Assembly (NCBI GenBank): GCA_026196955.1
Contig: JAPHTO010000025.1
Coordinates: 1 to 51,103, forward strand
Source of the DNA: Colwellia sp.
Lineage (GTDB): Bacteria > Pseudomonadota > Gammaproteobacteria > Enterobacterales > Alteromonadaceae
DNA length: 51,103 nt
Reading direction: 5' to 3'
In this document: positions 23,064 to 32,683 of the stretch, one piece after another
Numbering within the stretch: the stretch's first letter is position 1
Layout: each line of letters opens with the position of its first letter
Made by a program: the position numbers and the translations under genes
The notes under the pieces: generated by a model
Seen by the model: the letters and a program-made list of their open reading frames with translations, nothing else
What the model was told of the DNA's origin: nothing
Databases searched by the model: none

Positions 23064-25460
23064 ATGATGCTCAAAAATAACGCTCTTTCCTTGGCCATTT
23101 CTTCTGCACTCTGCCTAGGCACAATTTATAACAATACTGCTATAGCTCAAGATGCTGTCAGCGTCACAGAGAAAGAGAATAAAAAAGAAAGTCAAAAAAA
23201 TGAAGTAATAGGGCTTGAAGTCATAACGGTAACAGCGCGAAAAAAAGAGGAGTCACTACAGTCAACTCCTGTAGCGGTTTCAGTAATTGGTGCTGATGAG
23301 CTAAAATCGCGTAACGTGTTAACAATGGCTGACGTTGTTGGTGTACCAAATGTCAGCATTAGTGGCGCCACATCACCTGCTTATGCAAATATTGCAATCC
23401 GTGGGATTGGCTCAACTAATACTGATCCTTTCCAAGCTCCAGCGGTCGCTGTGCTAACCGATGGAATATATCATGATACCGTAGCCACCGCCCTTTCAAG
23501 TTTAATTGACGTGGAAAGCGTTGAAATTTTACGCGGCCCGCAAGGAACATTATTTGGTCGTAACTCACCTGCTGGTGTAATTAATATTAAAAGTAGACGT
23601 CCGAGCGGAGACACAAGCCTAGACGCTCAACTTTCCCTCGAAAACAACTCTACTTTAGATACTCGAGTAGCCTTTGAATTTCCAATTTCTGATGACTTCT
23701 CAGGACGCATAGCGGTTATGAAACGAACTTCAGACGGAGCCTATGAAAGAAAAGATAGCGATGGCTTTACTGACCCAATTGTTTATTCATTCGTTGTGCC
23801 TTTAGAAGTAAGAGATTTAATTGTACCCGATTTAGATCCAACAGATAATCAAGAGCCAGGTGAAGTAGACACTTTGTTTACCCGAGGAATTTTACAATAT
23901 AAGCCTTCTGACGAACTAACTGTTTCATTAATTGCTGAATACATTGACTCAAAAGGTAGCTTATTAGGCTCAAATAATAATTCATCTGAAACCAGCACCC
24001 TCGGCAGACTTGGTTTTTCTGCTGCCAATACTGAAGACGGCGATCCATATACTACCGAAACCGACCTTAGTGCTTCCCAACCTTGGGACAAAACAACGGT
24101 TTCACTAGAAGTACTGTGGGATTTAACAGACAACTTACAACTGACCTCTATTACTGCATATCGTGAGGAAGAGCTATATAACACTTATGATGTTGATAGC
24201 CAAAACAAGCTGTGGTTACATTCAAACCAGATATGGGAAACTAAGCAAATTACTCAAGAGTTACGCTTAGACTCTAAATTTGATGGTCCATTTAATTTTA
24301 CTGTAGGCTCATTTTTCATGGACTCCAACTTATATAAGGACCAAGAAACCTACGTAAATTTTGCGCTTATTGCCTGCGCACTTTCACCAGCAGAAGTGGA
24401 TTGTCAAAATGATTTTTTTATACAGTCTAACATTGATAGCGTAGTACCAGACTTTAATGAAGTAGATCAAAATACACTTTCTTGGGCTATATTTGGACAG
24501 TTTTATTATGACATTAATGATCGCACTAGACTAAGCGTAGGGGGACGTTATTCAGTTGATGAAAAAGATATGTTTGTCTCGTTTGATGCTGGTGAACTAG
24601 CAGATCCTGAAGAAGGTTTTCCCATCACGGTAAAAGATGACTGGGACAATTTCTCACCTACAATTGGGCTAGATTATGAACTTGCTGATGATAAGATGAT
24701 TTATTTTAGTGTAAGTGAAGCCTTTCGATCTGGTGGCTTTAATGGTCGAGCAAGTAGCTTAGAGTCTTTTCAAACACCTTATGAAGAAGAAACGGCAACA
24801 TCCTATGAACTCGGCTATAAGAGCACATTACTGGATAACCACCTAAGATTAAACTTAACAGCATTTTACACAGCTTATGACCAAATCCAACGCGAAATTA
24901 CTATAGGTACAACATCAAACGTTGGTGTTGAAAATGTTGTACTTAATGCGGCAGATGCCAAAATTAAAGGCATTGAGTTTGAGTCTACGTATTTGATAAC
25001 TGATGGATTAACACTTACCGCCAACCTATCTCACCAATCTGGTGAGTATACTGATTTCAATCCCAACCTACGAGATGATCAAATAGCCATTGTTGATGCT
25101 GATGCATTTAAAGATTTTGATTTACCTTTAGCACCTGAATGGTCAAGTTTTGTTGCTCTTGACTATATTTTTGAACTGGAAAGCATGGGGTGGTTAACCT
25201 TGAACATTAATCATGCCTATACATCTGAACAAGTGACTAACACTATCCCTACGGATGGCTCTAGCCGTGATTCAGTGCAGATGGTTAATGCCAGCATAAA
25301 GTGGGATATAAATGATTCCTTTTCTATAAGATTATTCGGCAAGAATCTACTCGACGAACAATACAAACTCATGGAATCAAACTTTGGAATATTTGGCTCT
25401 GCGGTAACTTATTCTGAGCCAGTTAGTTATGGTCTTACAGTAAGTTATTCATACTACTAA
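23064..25460 (+). CDS. TonB-dependent outer-membrane receptor
   Basis: The 798-residue protein has a Sec signal (cleavage after NTAIA, about 28), a TonB box-like EVITVTARKKEESLQ (51-65) and a plug domain with VAVSVIGADELKSRNVLTMADVV. The conserved VESVEILRGPQGTLFGRNSPAGVINI lies at about 150-175. A 22-strand barrel follows and ends with an aromatic SYSYY terminus. It imports a large or scarce ligand across the outer membrane using TonB. The plug style is common in sphingomonads and marine gammaproteobacteria, where such receptors take up aromatic compounds, sugars or siderophores. It is divergent from the IclR gene. Uptake of the cluster's aromatic substrate is likely, but iron uptake is possible given the Fur-like sites upstream. 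Confidence 0.92.
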   Translation: MMLKNNALSLAISSALCLGTIYNNTAIAQDAVSVTEKENKKESQKNEVIGLEVITVTARKKEESLQSTPVAVSVIGADELKSRNVLTMADVVGVPNVSISGATSPAYANIAIRGIGSTNTDPFQAPAVAVLTDGIYHDTVATALSSLIDVESVEILRGPQGTLFGRNSPAGVINIKSRRPSGDTSLDAQLSLENNSTLDTRVAFEFPISDDFSGRIAVMKRTSDGAYERKDSDGFTDPIVYSFVVPLEVRDLIVPDLDPTDNQEPGEVDTLFTRGILQYKPSDELTVSLIAEYIDSKGSLLGSNNNSSETSTLGRLGFSAANTEDGDPYTTETDLSASQPWDKTTVSLEVLWDLTDNLQLTSITAYREEELYNTYDVDSQNKLWLHSNQIWETKQITQELRLDSKFDGPFNFTVGSFFMDSNLYKDQETYVNFALIACALSPAEVDCQNDFFIQSNIDSVVPDFNEVDQNTLSWAIFGQFYYDINDRTRLSVGGRYSVDEKDMFVSFDAGELADPEEGFPITVKDDWDNFSPTIGLDYELADDKMIYFSVSEAFRSGGFNGRASSLESFQTPYEEETATSYELGYKSTLLDNHLRLNLTAFYTAYDQIQREITIGTTSNVGVENVVLNAADAKIKGIEFESTYLITDGLTLTANLSHQSGEYTDFNPNLRDDQIAIVDADAFKDFDLPLAPEWSSFVALDYIFELESMGWLTLNINHAYTSEQVTNTIPTDGSSRDSVQMVNASIKWDINDSFSIRLFGKNLLDEQYKLMESNFGIFGSAVTYSEPVSYGLTVSYSYY

Positions 25461-25503
25461 ACTTACACAACCACAAAAACATAGAAGTTGCATACTTCAA
25501 AAA

Positions 25504-25538
25504 GTGTTTGCGAAGTAAAATAGATTACTTCGCAACAC
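25504..25538 (+). terminator. Bulged hairpin after the TonB receptor gene
   Basis: GTGTTTGCGAAGTA (25504-25517) pairs with TACTTCGCAACAC (25526-25538), 13 bp with one bulged T and an 8-nt loop, 43 bp after the receptor stop. No T-run follows, so transcription may partly read through into the SDR gene. Confidence 0.6.
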
Positions 25539-25605
25539 GTTTCAGCAAACGATAATCAGCCCCTAAATAGCATTTTACTTCGATTACCCCAAGAGGAAAT
25601 AAACT

Positions 25606-26517
25606 ATGTCATTTTGCATGAGCGATGTAGCAGATCATACTGGTCGCTTAGCCATTATAACCGGAGCCAATACGGGTTTAGGTTATCAAACGGCTTTGGC
25701 AATGGTCGCAAAAAATATTAAAGTTGTTATGGCCTGTCGTAATGTCGACAAAGCCCAAGAAGCAAAGTATAGCATGCTTGCTGAAGTGCCAAATGCCGAT
25801 ATTGAAATCTTGAAAATAGATCTCAGTAGTCTGGCATCTGTCCGTAGTGCCGTAAGTGAGTTTCGTCGCAAACATGACAAATTGGATATTCTAGTGAATA
25901 ACGCTGGCATTATGTATCCACCCTATTCAAAAACTAAAGATGGCTTTGAAAGTCAGATGGCCGTTAACTGTTTCGGTCATTTTCTGTTGACCTCGCTATT
26001 GATGGACTATTTTCCTGACTCCCCTAATTCACGGATCACTTGGTTGAGCAGTATCGCTCACAAATCAGGAGAAATTAATTTTGCAGATATCAACTTTAAA
26101 ACGAAATATTCAGCCATGGCGTCTTACAGCCAAAGCAAACTAACTTGTCTCATGTATGCCCTCGAGCTTGCTCGAAAGTTGAAAGCTGAAGGTAAACAAA
26201 TTAAATCAATCTGTGCTCACCCGGGGGTTTCCAATACCGATTTAAGCCGTAATATGCCACAGTGGATTCACAATATTGTAAAATACACTGTCATGCCATT
26301 AATTGCACACTCCCCTAGAAAAGCGGCTTTACCAACCTTAGAAGCAGCACTAAGCCCTACAGCTCAAAGCGGTCAATATTACGGCCCTCAAGGACCTTTT
26401 CAAATGAGTGGCCCTTCAGGTATAGCCTTAATAGCAACACAAGCGCAAGATACAGAAGTAGCGAAAAAACTATGGAAGCTATCCGAGCAACTTACAGGAG
26501 CTATTTACCCCGAATAA
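25606..26517 (+). CDS. Short-chain dehydrogenase/reductase (retinol dehydrogenase-like)
   Basis: The 303-residue classical SDR has the cofactor motif TGANTGLG (19-26), the structural motif NNAG (98-101), and catalytic Ser148/149, Tyr174 and Lys178 (YSQSK). An Arg after the second strand (MACRNVDKA) suggests NADP(H) preference. The C-terminal extension with FQMSGPSGIALI resembles retinol dehydrogenase/WW-domain oxidoreductase-like SDRs acting on hydrophobic alcohols or ketones. GAGGAAAT precedes the ATG. It follows the TonB receptor with 145 bp between them and may process the imported compound. Confidence 0.9.
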   Translation: MSFCMSDVADHTGRLAIITGANTGLGYQTALAMVAKNIKVVMACRNVDKAQEAKYSMLAEVPNADIEILKIDLSSLASVRSAVSEFRRKHDKLDILVNNAGIMYPPYSKTKDGFESQMAVNCFGHFLLTSLLMDYFPDSPNSRITWLSSIAHKSGEINFADINFKTKYSAMASYSQSKLTCLMYALELARKLKAEGKQIKSICAHPGVSNTDLSRNMPQWIHNIVKYTVMPLIAHSPRKAALPTLEAALSPTAQSGQYYGPQGPFQMSGPSGIALIATQAQDTEVAKKLWKLSEQLTGAIYPE

Positions 26518-26855
26518 CTAAATTATTCAGAAGGTAAACGAGCAGATTAATATCGCCTGAAAAGGTGAAGATAGCTAGCACTGATAATAATCGTGTGATA
26601 GGAAAGGAAAGCTGAAAAGTTTTTCCCATACCCCTTTGTTTAAAAGATCTTTACTTTGCTTTATTTAGGAATAACTAAAATAGTAACGTTTAAATGGTAA
26701 GTTAGGTTGAGTTGAAATCATGCAAATCAATAAGTAGCTACTGCTGTTGTTTCTGGAGGAAATGGCTTATCACTGTATAAGTAAATAAGCCATGATTTAG
26801 CACTAGCGACATTAATGTAGGAGGAATAGCATTAACTTATTAATACAGCATTGAG
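26518..26855. other. Intergenic stretch between convergent genes
   Basis: No gene is visible in 338 bp. An inverted repeat ATGGCTTAT (26762-26770) / ATAAGCCAT (26785-26793) with a 14-nt loop lies 63 bp past the ferredoxin stop on the minus strand. It could terminate that transcript, though a T-run is missing. Confidence 0.4.
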
Positions 26856-27176
26856 CTAATATTGCCTCTCTGGTAACCGAACGACCATACCATCTAAATC
26901 ATCAGTAATATTAATTTGACAGCTCAAACGACTATTAGCTTTTTTATCTACTGCAAAATTAAGGCGTGATTCTTCCATAAAATCCACTTCTGGAATTTTA
27001 TCAATATACTCAGGGTCAATATAAACATGGCAAGTTGCACAGCCACAAATTCCGCCACATTCTCCTATAATTCCTTCAACACCGTTATCAAGCGCACCGG
27101 TCATTACCGTGTCAGTTGATGATAACTCCAATTGATATTCTCGGCCATCGGCCTCAATATATTTGATAAGCGCCAT
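26856..27176 (-). CDS. [2Fe-2S] ferredoxin (putidaredoxin/adrenodoxin type)
   Basis: The 106-residue protein has cluster ligands Cys40, Cys46, Cys49 and Cys86 in the CX5CX2C...C pattern (GECGGICGCATCHVYID and RLSCQI). An extra Cys44 lies inside the loop. The acidic EVDFMEESRL helix (63-72) is the surface used by vertebrate-type ferredoxins to bind P450s and reductases. The length is normal. It passes electrons one at a time from an FAD reductase to a monooxygenase. Candidate reductases are at 14795 and 30583; no P450 or Rieske oxygenase gene lies in the window. It follows the TonB receptor gene at 27303 on the same strand, separated by a perfect inverted repeat. Confidence 0.93.
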   Translation of the reverse strand: MALIKYIEADGREYQLELSSTDTVMTGALDNGVEGIIGECGGICGCATCHVYIDPEYIDKIPEVDFMEESRLNFAVDKKANSRLSCQINITDDLDGMVVRLPERQY

Positions 27177-27260
27177 AATTAATTTTCTCCAATAAAAATG
27201 TTACAACTCTGCTCATTACTTATTTAATACAGAAACAAAGTGTATTTAAGGTTTCATATC

Positions 27261-27294
27261 ATGAATGTGACATCGCTTGTAATGTCACATTCAT
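27261..27294. terminator. 12-bp perfect inverted repeat between TonB receptor and ferredoxin genes
   Basis: ATGAATGTGACA (27261-27272) and TGTCACATTCAT (27283-27294) flank a 10-nt loop, just past the receptor stop (27303) and 85 bp upstream of the ferredoxin ATG. It could be a terminator/attenuator or an operator for the ferredoxin. The GTGACA...TGTCAC spacing differs from the MarR palindromes. CRP-like sites share TGTGA halves, so cAMP control is also possible. Confidence 0.5.
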
Positions 27295-27302
27295 TTCATA
27301 TA

Positions 27303-29507
27303 TTAATAGGTATATTTTAATTCGATACCGTAAGTTCTTGGTGGCAAATAAGTACTAAGAGTACCTACTAATGGGTTGCTCGGAGCTATATCGGCAACAG
27401 CCAGTTCATCGGTGAGGTTACGACCATAAAGCGTTACATGCCAATGATCATCAGCGGAGTCAAAGCGAATGCTGGCATTAAGATTATCATAGCTATCTGA
27501 TTCAGCGTTTACATCTTCAAAGGCTGAATGGTACGAGCTACTTTGGTAGTAGTATTCAAAGTTAAAGTTTAAAGAACCCGCATCACCTAATGCTAAGGTG
27601 TATTGACCCCAAAGACTAGCACTTAACTCAGGCGCTTTAGGCAGAGAGTTACCATCGACGACAACTCGATAAGGCGATAAATCTTCTGGGAAAGTAAAAG
27701 GAGGTATTAGATCTGGATTTACAATCGTTGTGTTATCGACAAACTCAGTGTGTGAGTAAGCAATACTACCACCAAGTAGTAGCTCTCTCACAGGAGAATA
27801 CTGCAACTCAATCTCAGCGCCGTATAGTTCCGATTTACCCGCATTATCAATAAAAAGCTCTAACCCTTGATTGCCAAGCACCTGGTTTCTTACTTGCATA
27901 TCTTGATAATCATAAAAATAAACACTGCTATTTAACGATAATTGATTATCCAAAAATGCCTGCTTCATACCTAATTCGTAGCTAAGAACCGTTTCAGGAT
28001 CAAATGAGTTGCCACTTGTTTGAAGATTGAATCCACCACTTTTAAAGCCTTCTTGCAAATTAAAGTAAACCATCAAATCTTCATTAGCAAAATACTGTAA
28101 GCCAAATTTTGCAGAGAAGTTATCCCAATCTTCTTTGAACTCCTCTAGTTGACCGAATTCCAATATCGAAAACTCTTTACTTTCATCAGAATAACGCCCA
28201 CCTAAAGTGACTCGCCACTGTTCATTAATTTCATATGTCGCTTCACCAAAAATAGCCGATGCCTGATTTTCTAATGTGTTAGTAACTTGACTGTCGAAAA
28301 GAAACGGTTGGAAAATAAAGACCTGAAATGAGTTCAATGCATTTGCCGACTCATCGAAATACGAAGCACCTAATAGCCACTCAATATTGTCTGTTGCGCC
28401 CGTCAAAAGAAAATCTTGCGTCCAAACCTTTGAATCAAGTGTTGAGCCAACATTATGAACAAAAGTAACATCGCTGCTATCGTCATCACTCATATCTGGG
28501 CCAGTTTCGATGTCTGAATAAGTAGTTGTTGATGTGAAATCAGCCCAATCTAAATACCAATTTAATTGCAAATTAGTACGCTCTGTTAAAGTAGGTCTTT
28601 CAGAGGGATGATTGACATAAATTTTACGAGGGTCTTCATCATATTGACCGCCACCGACACTGAATTGAGGATCAAAAGGGTTTGTTGATACCGCTACCGG
28701 ACCACTTCCTTTTTCTTCAAAATAGTCATAGCGCAAGATAATATCAAAATCATCTGTAGGTAAATAACGTAAAGCGGTCTTAACACCAAAATTATCAACG
28801 CTATCAACATCTTCAAATCCTGGACTTAATACCTCAGTATAACCATCATGCGCTGAGCTTAGCACTGAGATACGACCAAATAAACTTTCTGTGATTGCTC
28901 CATTTACGCTTGCACGATAACGTTTCCCATCATAATTAGAAAACCTAGCATCAGCTGAAAAATCAAATGTTTCAGAAGGTGCTTTAGAAACAATGTTAAT
29001 TGCACCACCCGTTGCGTTTCGGCCATAAAGTGCAGCTTGAGGACCTTTTAGTACCTCTATACGACCAATATCAGTAAATTCTTGGTTCATCATGCTTTGT
29101 CTAGAGACGTAAGCACCATCAACATATACCGCAATACTGTTATCTGCACCAAGGCCAAATACATTACTGCCAACTCCACGGATAAATACCTGTGTATTCC
29201 CGGTAAAAGTATTGATATTTAATCCTGGCACACTAAATTGAAGATCAGATACCCTTTCTACTTGTGCTGCTTCTAGCCTTTCCTCTGTCATCACATTCAC
29301 TGTGATGGCTACATCGTGTAGACTTTGAGCACGCTTACTTGCTGTAACGACAATTTTTTCCAATCCAGAATCATCTTCTAGCTCCTTACTCTCATTTTCT
29401 TGCGCTAAAGCTGGCTGCATTAGCGCCGGCATAGCCAAAGAAAGTAAAATACCATGAGCCACTTTTTTTAATGGTGTTGTTACCGATGTCGAATTTTTGT
29501 AAATCAT
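27303..29507 (-). CDS. TonB-dependent outer-membrane receptor
   Basis: ATG 29507 (MIYKNSTSVTT) is chosen because GAGGG lies about 9 nt upstream; a longer frame would need a TTG start. The 734-residue precursor has a signal peptide ending near QPALAQ, a TonB box region EKIVVTASKRAQSLHDVAITV, and a plug with VFIRGVGSNVFGLGADNSIAVYVDGAYVSR in outline. IEVLKGPQAALYGRNATGGAINI and a barrel ending in GIELKYTY follow. It belongs to the same broad class as the receptor at 23064, but its sequence is clearly different. Its promoter region holds a MarR-type palindrome (29745). Ligand unknown; an aromatic or terpenoid-like compound handled by the neighbouring ferredoxin, SDR and ALDH genes is plausible. 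Confidence 0.92.
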   Translation of the reverse strand: MIYKNSTSVTTPLKKVAHGILLSLAMPALMQPALAQENESKELEDDSGLEKIVVTASKRAQSLHDVAITVNVMTEERLEAAQVERVSDLQFSVPGLNINTFTGNTQVFIRGVGSNVFGLGADNSIAVYVDGAYVSRQSMMNQEFTDIGRIEVLKGPQAALYGRNATGGAINIVSKAPSETFDFSADARFSNYDGKRYRASVNGAITESLFGRISVLSSAHDGYTEVLSPGFEDVDSVDNFGVKTALRYLPTDDFDIILRYDYFEEKGSGPVAVSTNPFDPQFSVGGGQYDEDPRKIYVNHPSERPTLTERTNLQLNWYLDWADFTSTTTYSDIETGPDMSDDDSSDVTFVHNVGSTLDSKVWTQDFLLTGATDNIEWLLGASYFDESANALNSFQVFIFQPFLFDSQVTNTLENQASAIFGEATYEINEQWRVTLGGRYSDESKEFSILEFGQLEEFKEDWDNFSAKFGLQYFANEDLMVYFNLQEGFKSGGFNLQTSGNSFDPETVLSYELGMKQAFLDNQLSLNSSVYFYDYQDMQVRNQVLGNQGLELFIDNAGKSELYGAEIELQYSPVRELLLGGSIAYSHTEFVDNTTIVNPDLIPPFTFPEDLSPYRVVVDGNSLPKAPELSASLWGQYTLALGDAGSLNFNFEYYYQSSSYHSAFEDVNAESDSYDNLNASIRFDSADDHWHVTLYGRNLTDELAVADIAPSNPLVGTLSTYLPPRTYGIELKYTY

Positions 29508-29522
29508 TCTAGTTTCCCTCAA

Positions 29523-30061
29523 AGTAATGTTCAGTGATGATACCTGCTACTTAACAGCAGAATTATCATTCTCAAATAAGCTACGCAGCTTAGAGCTGTT
29601 CACATTTTCATTTATTTTTTTATTGTGATTTGCCAATAGCCTAAATTATTTAATCTATAACTATGTTTTTCTTAGTACTGAGGTATCTGTAAATCTAATT
29701 ACGTATGTAAATGATAACAGTTACTATTAAAACAATAGTACATATGACAGCACGCTGTCAATGTTTATTTCATTAATGTATACTTAACGAACAAAAAACA
29801 AGACTTTTGAAATTTTTAACTTTGAAATTTTCACAAGAGCTTAAATATAAATTTAACTTCCGTTTCAAAAATTAAATTTATGGAATATCCGATCAATTAG
29901 TTTGTATAATACGGCTAATATATTGTTTTTTATTGAGGTATTATAAATACCTATTAAATGTAAAATGATGGACTCTGAATTTCATTACTTAATTGAAATC
30001 AAATAAAAAACAGGCTAATTTTTATATAAATTAGTCCAAAAATTTAGTAAGAGTAGACTAC
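29523..30061. promoter_or_regulatory. Divergent promoter region with MarR palindrome at 29745-29760
   Basis: TGACAGC-AC-GCTGTCA (29745-29760) is a perfect palindrome about 240 bp upstream of the TonB receptor and 300 bp upstream of the MarR gene. On the minus strand TTGACA (29761-29756) is followed, 15 bp on, by TACTAT (29740-29735), a reasonable promoter for the receptor overlapped by the palindrome. The remaining 300 bp up to the MarR gene are A/T-rich with no gene. Confidence 0.6.
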
Positions 30062-30532
30062 ATGAGTACAAAAAAAGTAAAAGATGAACAACTCTCCGTT
30101 ACAATAACTGGCGATATTATTGTAGAAGTCATGCGCCTTAATGGAATTTTGAATGCTATGGCAGACAATCTTGTTTCAGATTTAGGATTAACCAGTGCTC
30201 GCTGTAAAGTTCTTGGTGCGATTGAAAATGAAGAACCACTAACCGTTGCACAAATTGCTCGAAATATGGGATTGAAACGACAAAGTGTGCAACGGATTTC
30301 TAATGAATTACAAAGTGAAGGATTAATTATTAGTATGGATAATCCTAACCATAAAAAAGCAAAGCTGCTGAAGCTTTCAAGTGAAGGTAAAAGGCTTTTA
30401 CATGAAGAGGTTCGCCCTAGGTGGTTAAAGAAAGTATATCATGCTGAGAAATCCAACGACAAAAACAACCTGAAAATCACTTCTGAAACACTCACGAAAA
30501 TGCGAGAGTTTTTTGAATTAATTGAACAGTAA
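30062..30532 (+). CDS. MarR family transcriptional regulator
   Basis: The 156-residue protein has a winged-helix domain at about 55-115: ARCKVLGAIENEEPLTVAQIARNMGLKRQSVQRISNELQSEGLI and the NPNHKKAKLLKLSSEGKRLL wing. N- and C-terminal helices form the dimer interface. It is unusual in carrying NPNHKKAK where many members have DxRD/RR. It sits in the centre of the group of genes preceded by TTGACAG-N4-CTGTCAA palindromes and is the natural regulator for them (inference). MarR proteins usually repress and are released by phenolic or related ligands. Confidence 0.9.
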   Translation: MSTKKVKDEQLSVTITGDIIVEVMRLNGILNAMADNLVSDLGLTSARCKVLGAIENEEPLTVAQIARNMGLKRQSVQRISNELQSEGLIISMDNPNHKKAKLLKLSSEGKRLLHEEVRPRWLKKVYHAEKSNDKNNLKITSETLTKMREFFELIEQ

Positions 30533-30582
30533 TTAAGGTAATTCTCGTACTACAACAATATAAATTTAGTTATTTGTTACTG

Positions 30583-31788
30583 CTATTGCAGGATCGGTGG
30601 CAACTCTTTCTGTAATCGCATTCTTTCTTTCACCGCTTCGCCTGTAAGTGCAAAACCGAGTAATTCATTCGTTGGGCTTCTAAACTCAGCAATAACGTCA
30701 TTACCATCACATTCAATTATCCACTCACCTTTGGCTCCACGAGCTGCAGGAGAAACAACCACAGGGCATGAAGGTGTTTTAATTGTAACAGGCATTGCAG
30801 GATAAACTACTTTCGAGGGAGAGCCAGTAAGTGTTCTAGCTAAGCAACGCGAGGCAGCCATTAATGGTGCTACATAATACAGAACATTCCCTTCAACCTC
30901 GGCGCAATCTCCTAACGTATATATATTTTTGGCGCTTGTTTCTAGGAAGCGATCAGCGACTATTCCATGGTTAACTTCGATCCCCGCTGACTTAGCTAAA
31001 AAAGTGCGTGGACGAACTCCTACACCACAGACCACCATATCAGCTTCAATAACATCACCATTACTCAAGCTTACCTCTACACCTGTGGGTGTGTTATTTA
31101 CTGCCGTTGCATAGGTGCCAAAATGAAATTTAGCACCTTGCTTCTCTAACGCTCTTTGCACTACTTTCCCTGCAATTTCTGGCAATAGGGTCGGTAAGCT
31201 ATAAGCAAGAGGATCAACGGCCTCGACTTCAAAACCACCATTTAATAAATCATTGGTGAATTCACTACCGATCAAACCAGCGCCAATAACCGCTACTTTT
31301 TTAGCTTTAGATTTTCGCATAGCATCACGAAACTTTTCATAATCAAGTAAATCATTGACCGTGTGAAGTTTATCGAGACCATCGCCATTCATTGGAGGTT
31401 TAATGGCATCAGCACCTAAAGCCAATACCAATTTACTGTAACCTACAGTAATAGCGTTACCTATTTTCAATTCTTGTGCATCTGTATCGATTGCTGTTAC
31501 TTGGGTAAAAGTCCAGACACTCGCATTCAATAGCTTAGCCATAGTACCAGCACTCATGGCAGCCAAATCTGCGCTAGATAACTGCTTAGTGTAGCCACAA
31601 GACAGCATTGGCTTGTTATAGTTAACACCATCATCGGAGGTAATTAGCAACAAAGGAGTCTCTTTATCAATTCGACGAAATTCTTTTGCCAAGCCATATC
31701 CTGCTAAACCAGTACCTAAGATCACTACTGGTTTGACTGAACTTTCATTTGCTTTACTCAACTTAGGCATATTGTCGTTGTTACTCAT
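30583..31788 (-). CDS. FAD-dependent NAD(P)H:rubredoxin reductase-like protein
   Basis: The 401-residue flavoprotein resembles rubredoxin reductases (RubB/AlkT): VVILGTGLAGYGLAKEFRRIDKETPLLLIT at 22-51, the NYNKPMLSCGYTKQ motif, NAD-binding VAVIGAGLIGSEFTNDL, and the FAD motif NIYTLGDCAEVEG. The C-terminal part has PVTIKTPSCPVVVSP, as in RubB. Its classical role is passing electrons to rubredoxin for alkane hydroxylase. No rubredoxin or alkane hydroxylase gene is visible, so the ferredoxin at 26856 or the zinc-ribbon-like proteins are alternative acceptors. It is transcribed alone and converges on the MarR gene. Confidence 0.88.
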   Translation of the reverse strand: MSNNDNMPKLSKANESSVKPVVILGTGLAGYGLAKEFRRIDKETPLLLITSDDGVNYNKPMLSCGYTKQLSSADLAAMSAGTMAKLLNASVWTFTQVTAIDTDAQELKIGNAITVGYSKLVLALGADAIKPPMNGDGLDKLHTVNDLLDYEKFRDAMRKSKAKKVAVIGAGLIGSEFTNDLLNGGFEVEAVDPLAYSLPTLLPEIAGKVVQRALEKQGAKFHFGTYATAVNNTPTGVEVSLSNGDVIEADMVVCGVGVRPRTFLAKSAGIEVNHGIVADRFLETSAKNIYTLGDCAEVEGNVLYYVAPLMAASRCLARTLTGSPSKVVYPAMPVTIKTPSCPVVVSPAARGAKGEWIIECDGNDVIAEFRSPTNELLGFALTGEAVKERMRLQKELPPILQ

Positions 31789-31988
31789 GGTTGTTACCCC
31801 TTAACTGCAATTGGGCTTAGCATAATCGCAGCTTGATATTACTTTTATTTGTTGAAAATGTATGTGCATGCCTATGCAACTCAGGAGCTAATATTAAAAA
31901 GAGCTCCTAAATCAGTATTTGTATCACCTTAAAGAGATCAACCACTGAGTTCTTCTAGGTCAAGAATACTGAAAATTACGGGCCCGCT

Positions 31989-32579
31989 CTATTCTTCCAT
32001 TGCTGGCACACCTGAAGGCAGATCACCTGGATAAGGTTTCATTTCTGAAACATGTCCATCTTGGTCAAAACTGATCATATTACGCCACATAAAGAAAACA
32101 GAGTTGTCAGTATAAAGTGCTTCAACCGGATCAACCCGAATAATTCGTTGTCTAATTTTCTCTAAAGGAATAGCACCTGTTAGTACTCGTTTAAAGGATG
32201 ACAACACATCAAATTCCTTCAAAAATGAATGTTGAGCATAGTTTGCTTGAATGACAGCATCCATTTCCTCAAGATCAGTCACATACGATGCTTTGCCTGT
32301 AATCTGTAGTGACTTCATTTTATCACGATCGGCGAAACCACCCGGTAAATCCGTATGAAGTTCAATACTCACATTTGAGTTGTTTTTGATGTGGGTATAC
32401 TTTCTTGCGTATTGCCATGATGAAAAATACATGGTGGTGCCAATACCAGCCAAATGTAAACAAGAGTTATGTGGTAGACCATCTGCTGATACTGTGGCAA
32501 ATGCAGCCAACTCAGTTTCAGCAATAAGCGTTGCAATACGCGTTTCTATTTCTTCGTTAGTTGGAATTGTAATTTCCAT
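31989..32579 (-). CDS. Pyridoxamine 5'-phosphate oxidase-like FMN-binding protein
   Basis: The 196-residue split-barrel protein has ETELAAFATVSADGLPHNSCLHLAGIGTTMYFSS in outline at about 18-52 and ARKYTHIKNNSNVSIELHTD at 58-77. These are the FMN/F420-binding strands of PNPOx-like proteins. It is too divergent to call a vitamin B6 enzyme; many relatives are flavin-dependent reductases or heme-utilisation-type proteins. A consensus-like promoter whose -35 lies inside a MarR palindrome precedes it, so it belongs to the same regulon as the ALDH/SDR operon. A stress or reductase role in catabolism is likely, but the substrate is unknown. Confidence 0.8.
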   Translation of the reverse strand: MEITIPTNEEIETRIATLIAETELAAFATVSADGLPHNSCLHLAGIGTTMYFSSWQYARKYTHIKNNSNVSIELHTDLPGGFADRDKMKSLQITGKASYVTDLEEMDAVIQANYAQHSFLKEFDVLSSFKRVLTGAIPLEKIRQRIIRVDPVEALYTDNSVFFMWRNMISFDQDGHVSEMKPYPGDLPSGVPAMEE

Positions 32580-32683
32580 TTTCTACCTCTTTAATTGTTT
32601 ATTAACTTAGCCATCTTTCGGTTAACTGCTCTTTGAAAGTCCATGAGGCTCTTTCAAGGATAAATAATTTAAAACTTAAATAG

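Noticed and set aside
30583-31788. Alkane hydroxylation system based on the rubredoxin-reductase-like protein
   Set aside because: Neither an alkane hydroxylase nor a rubredoxin gene is visible in the window.
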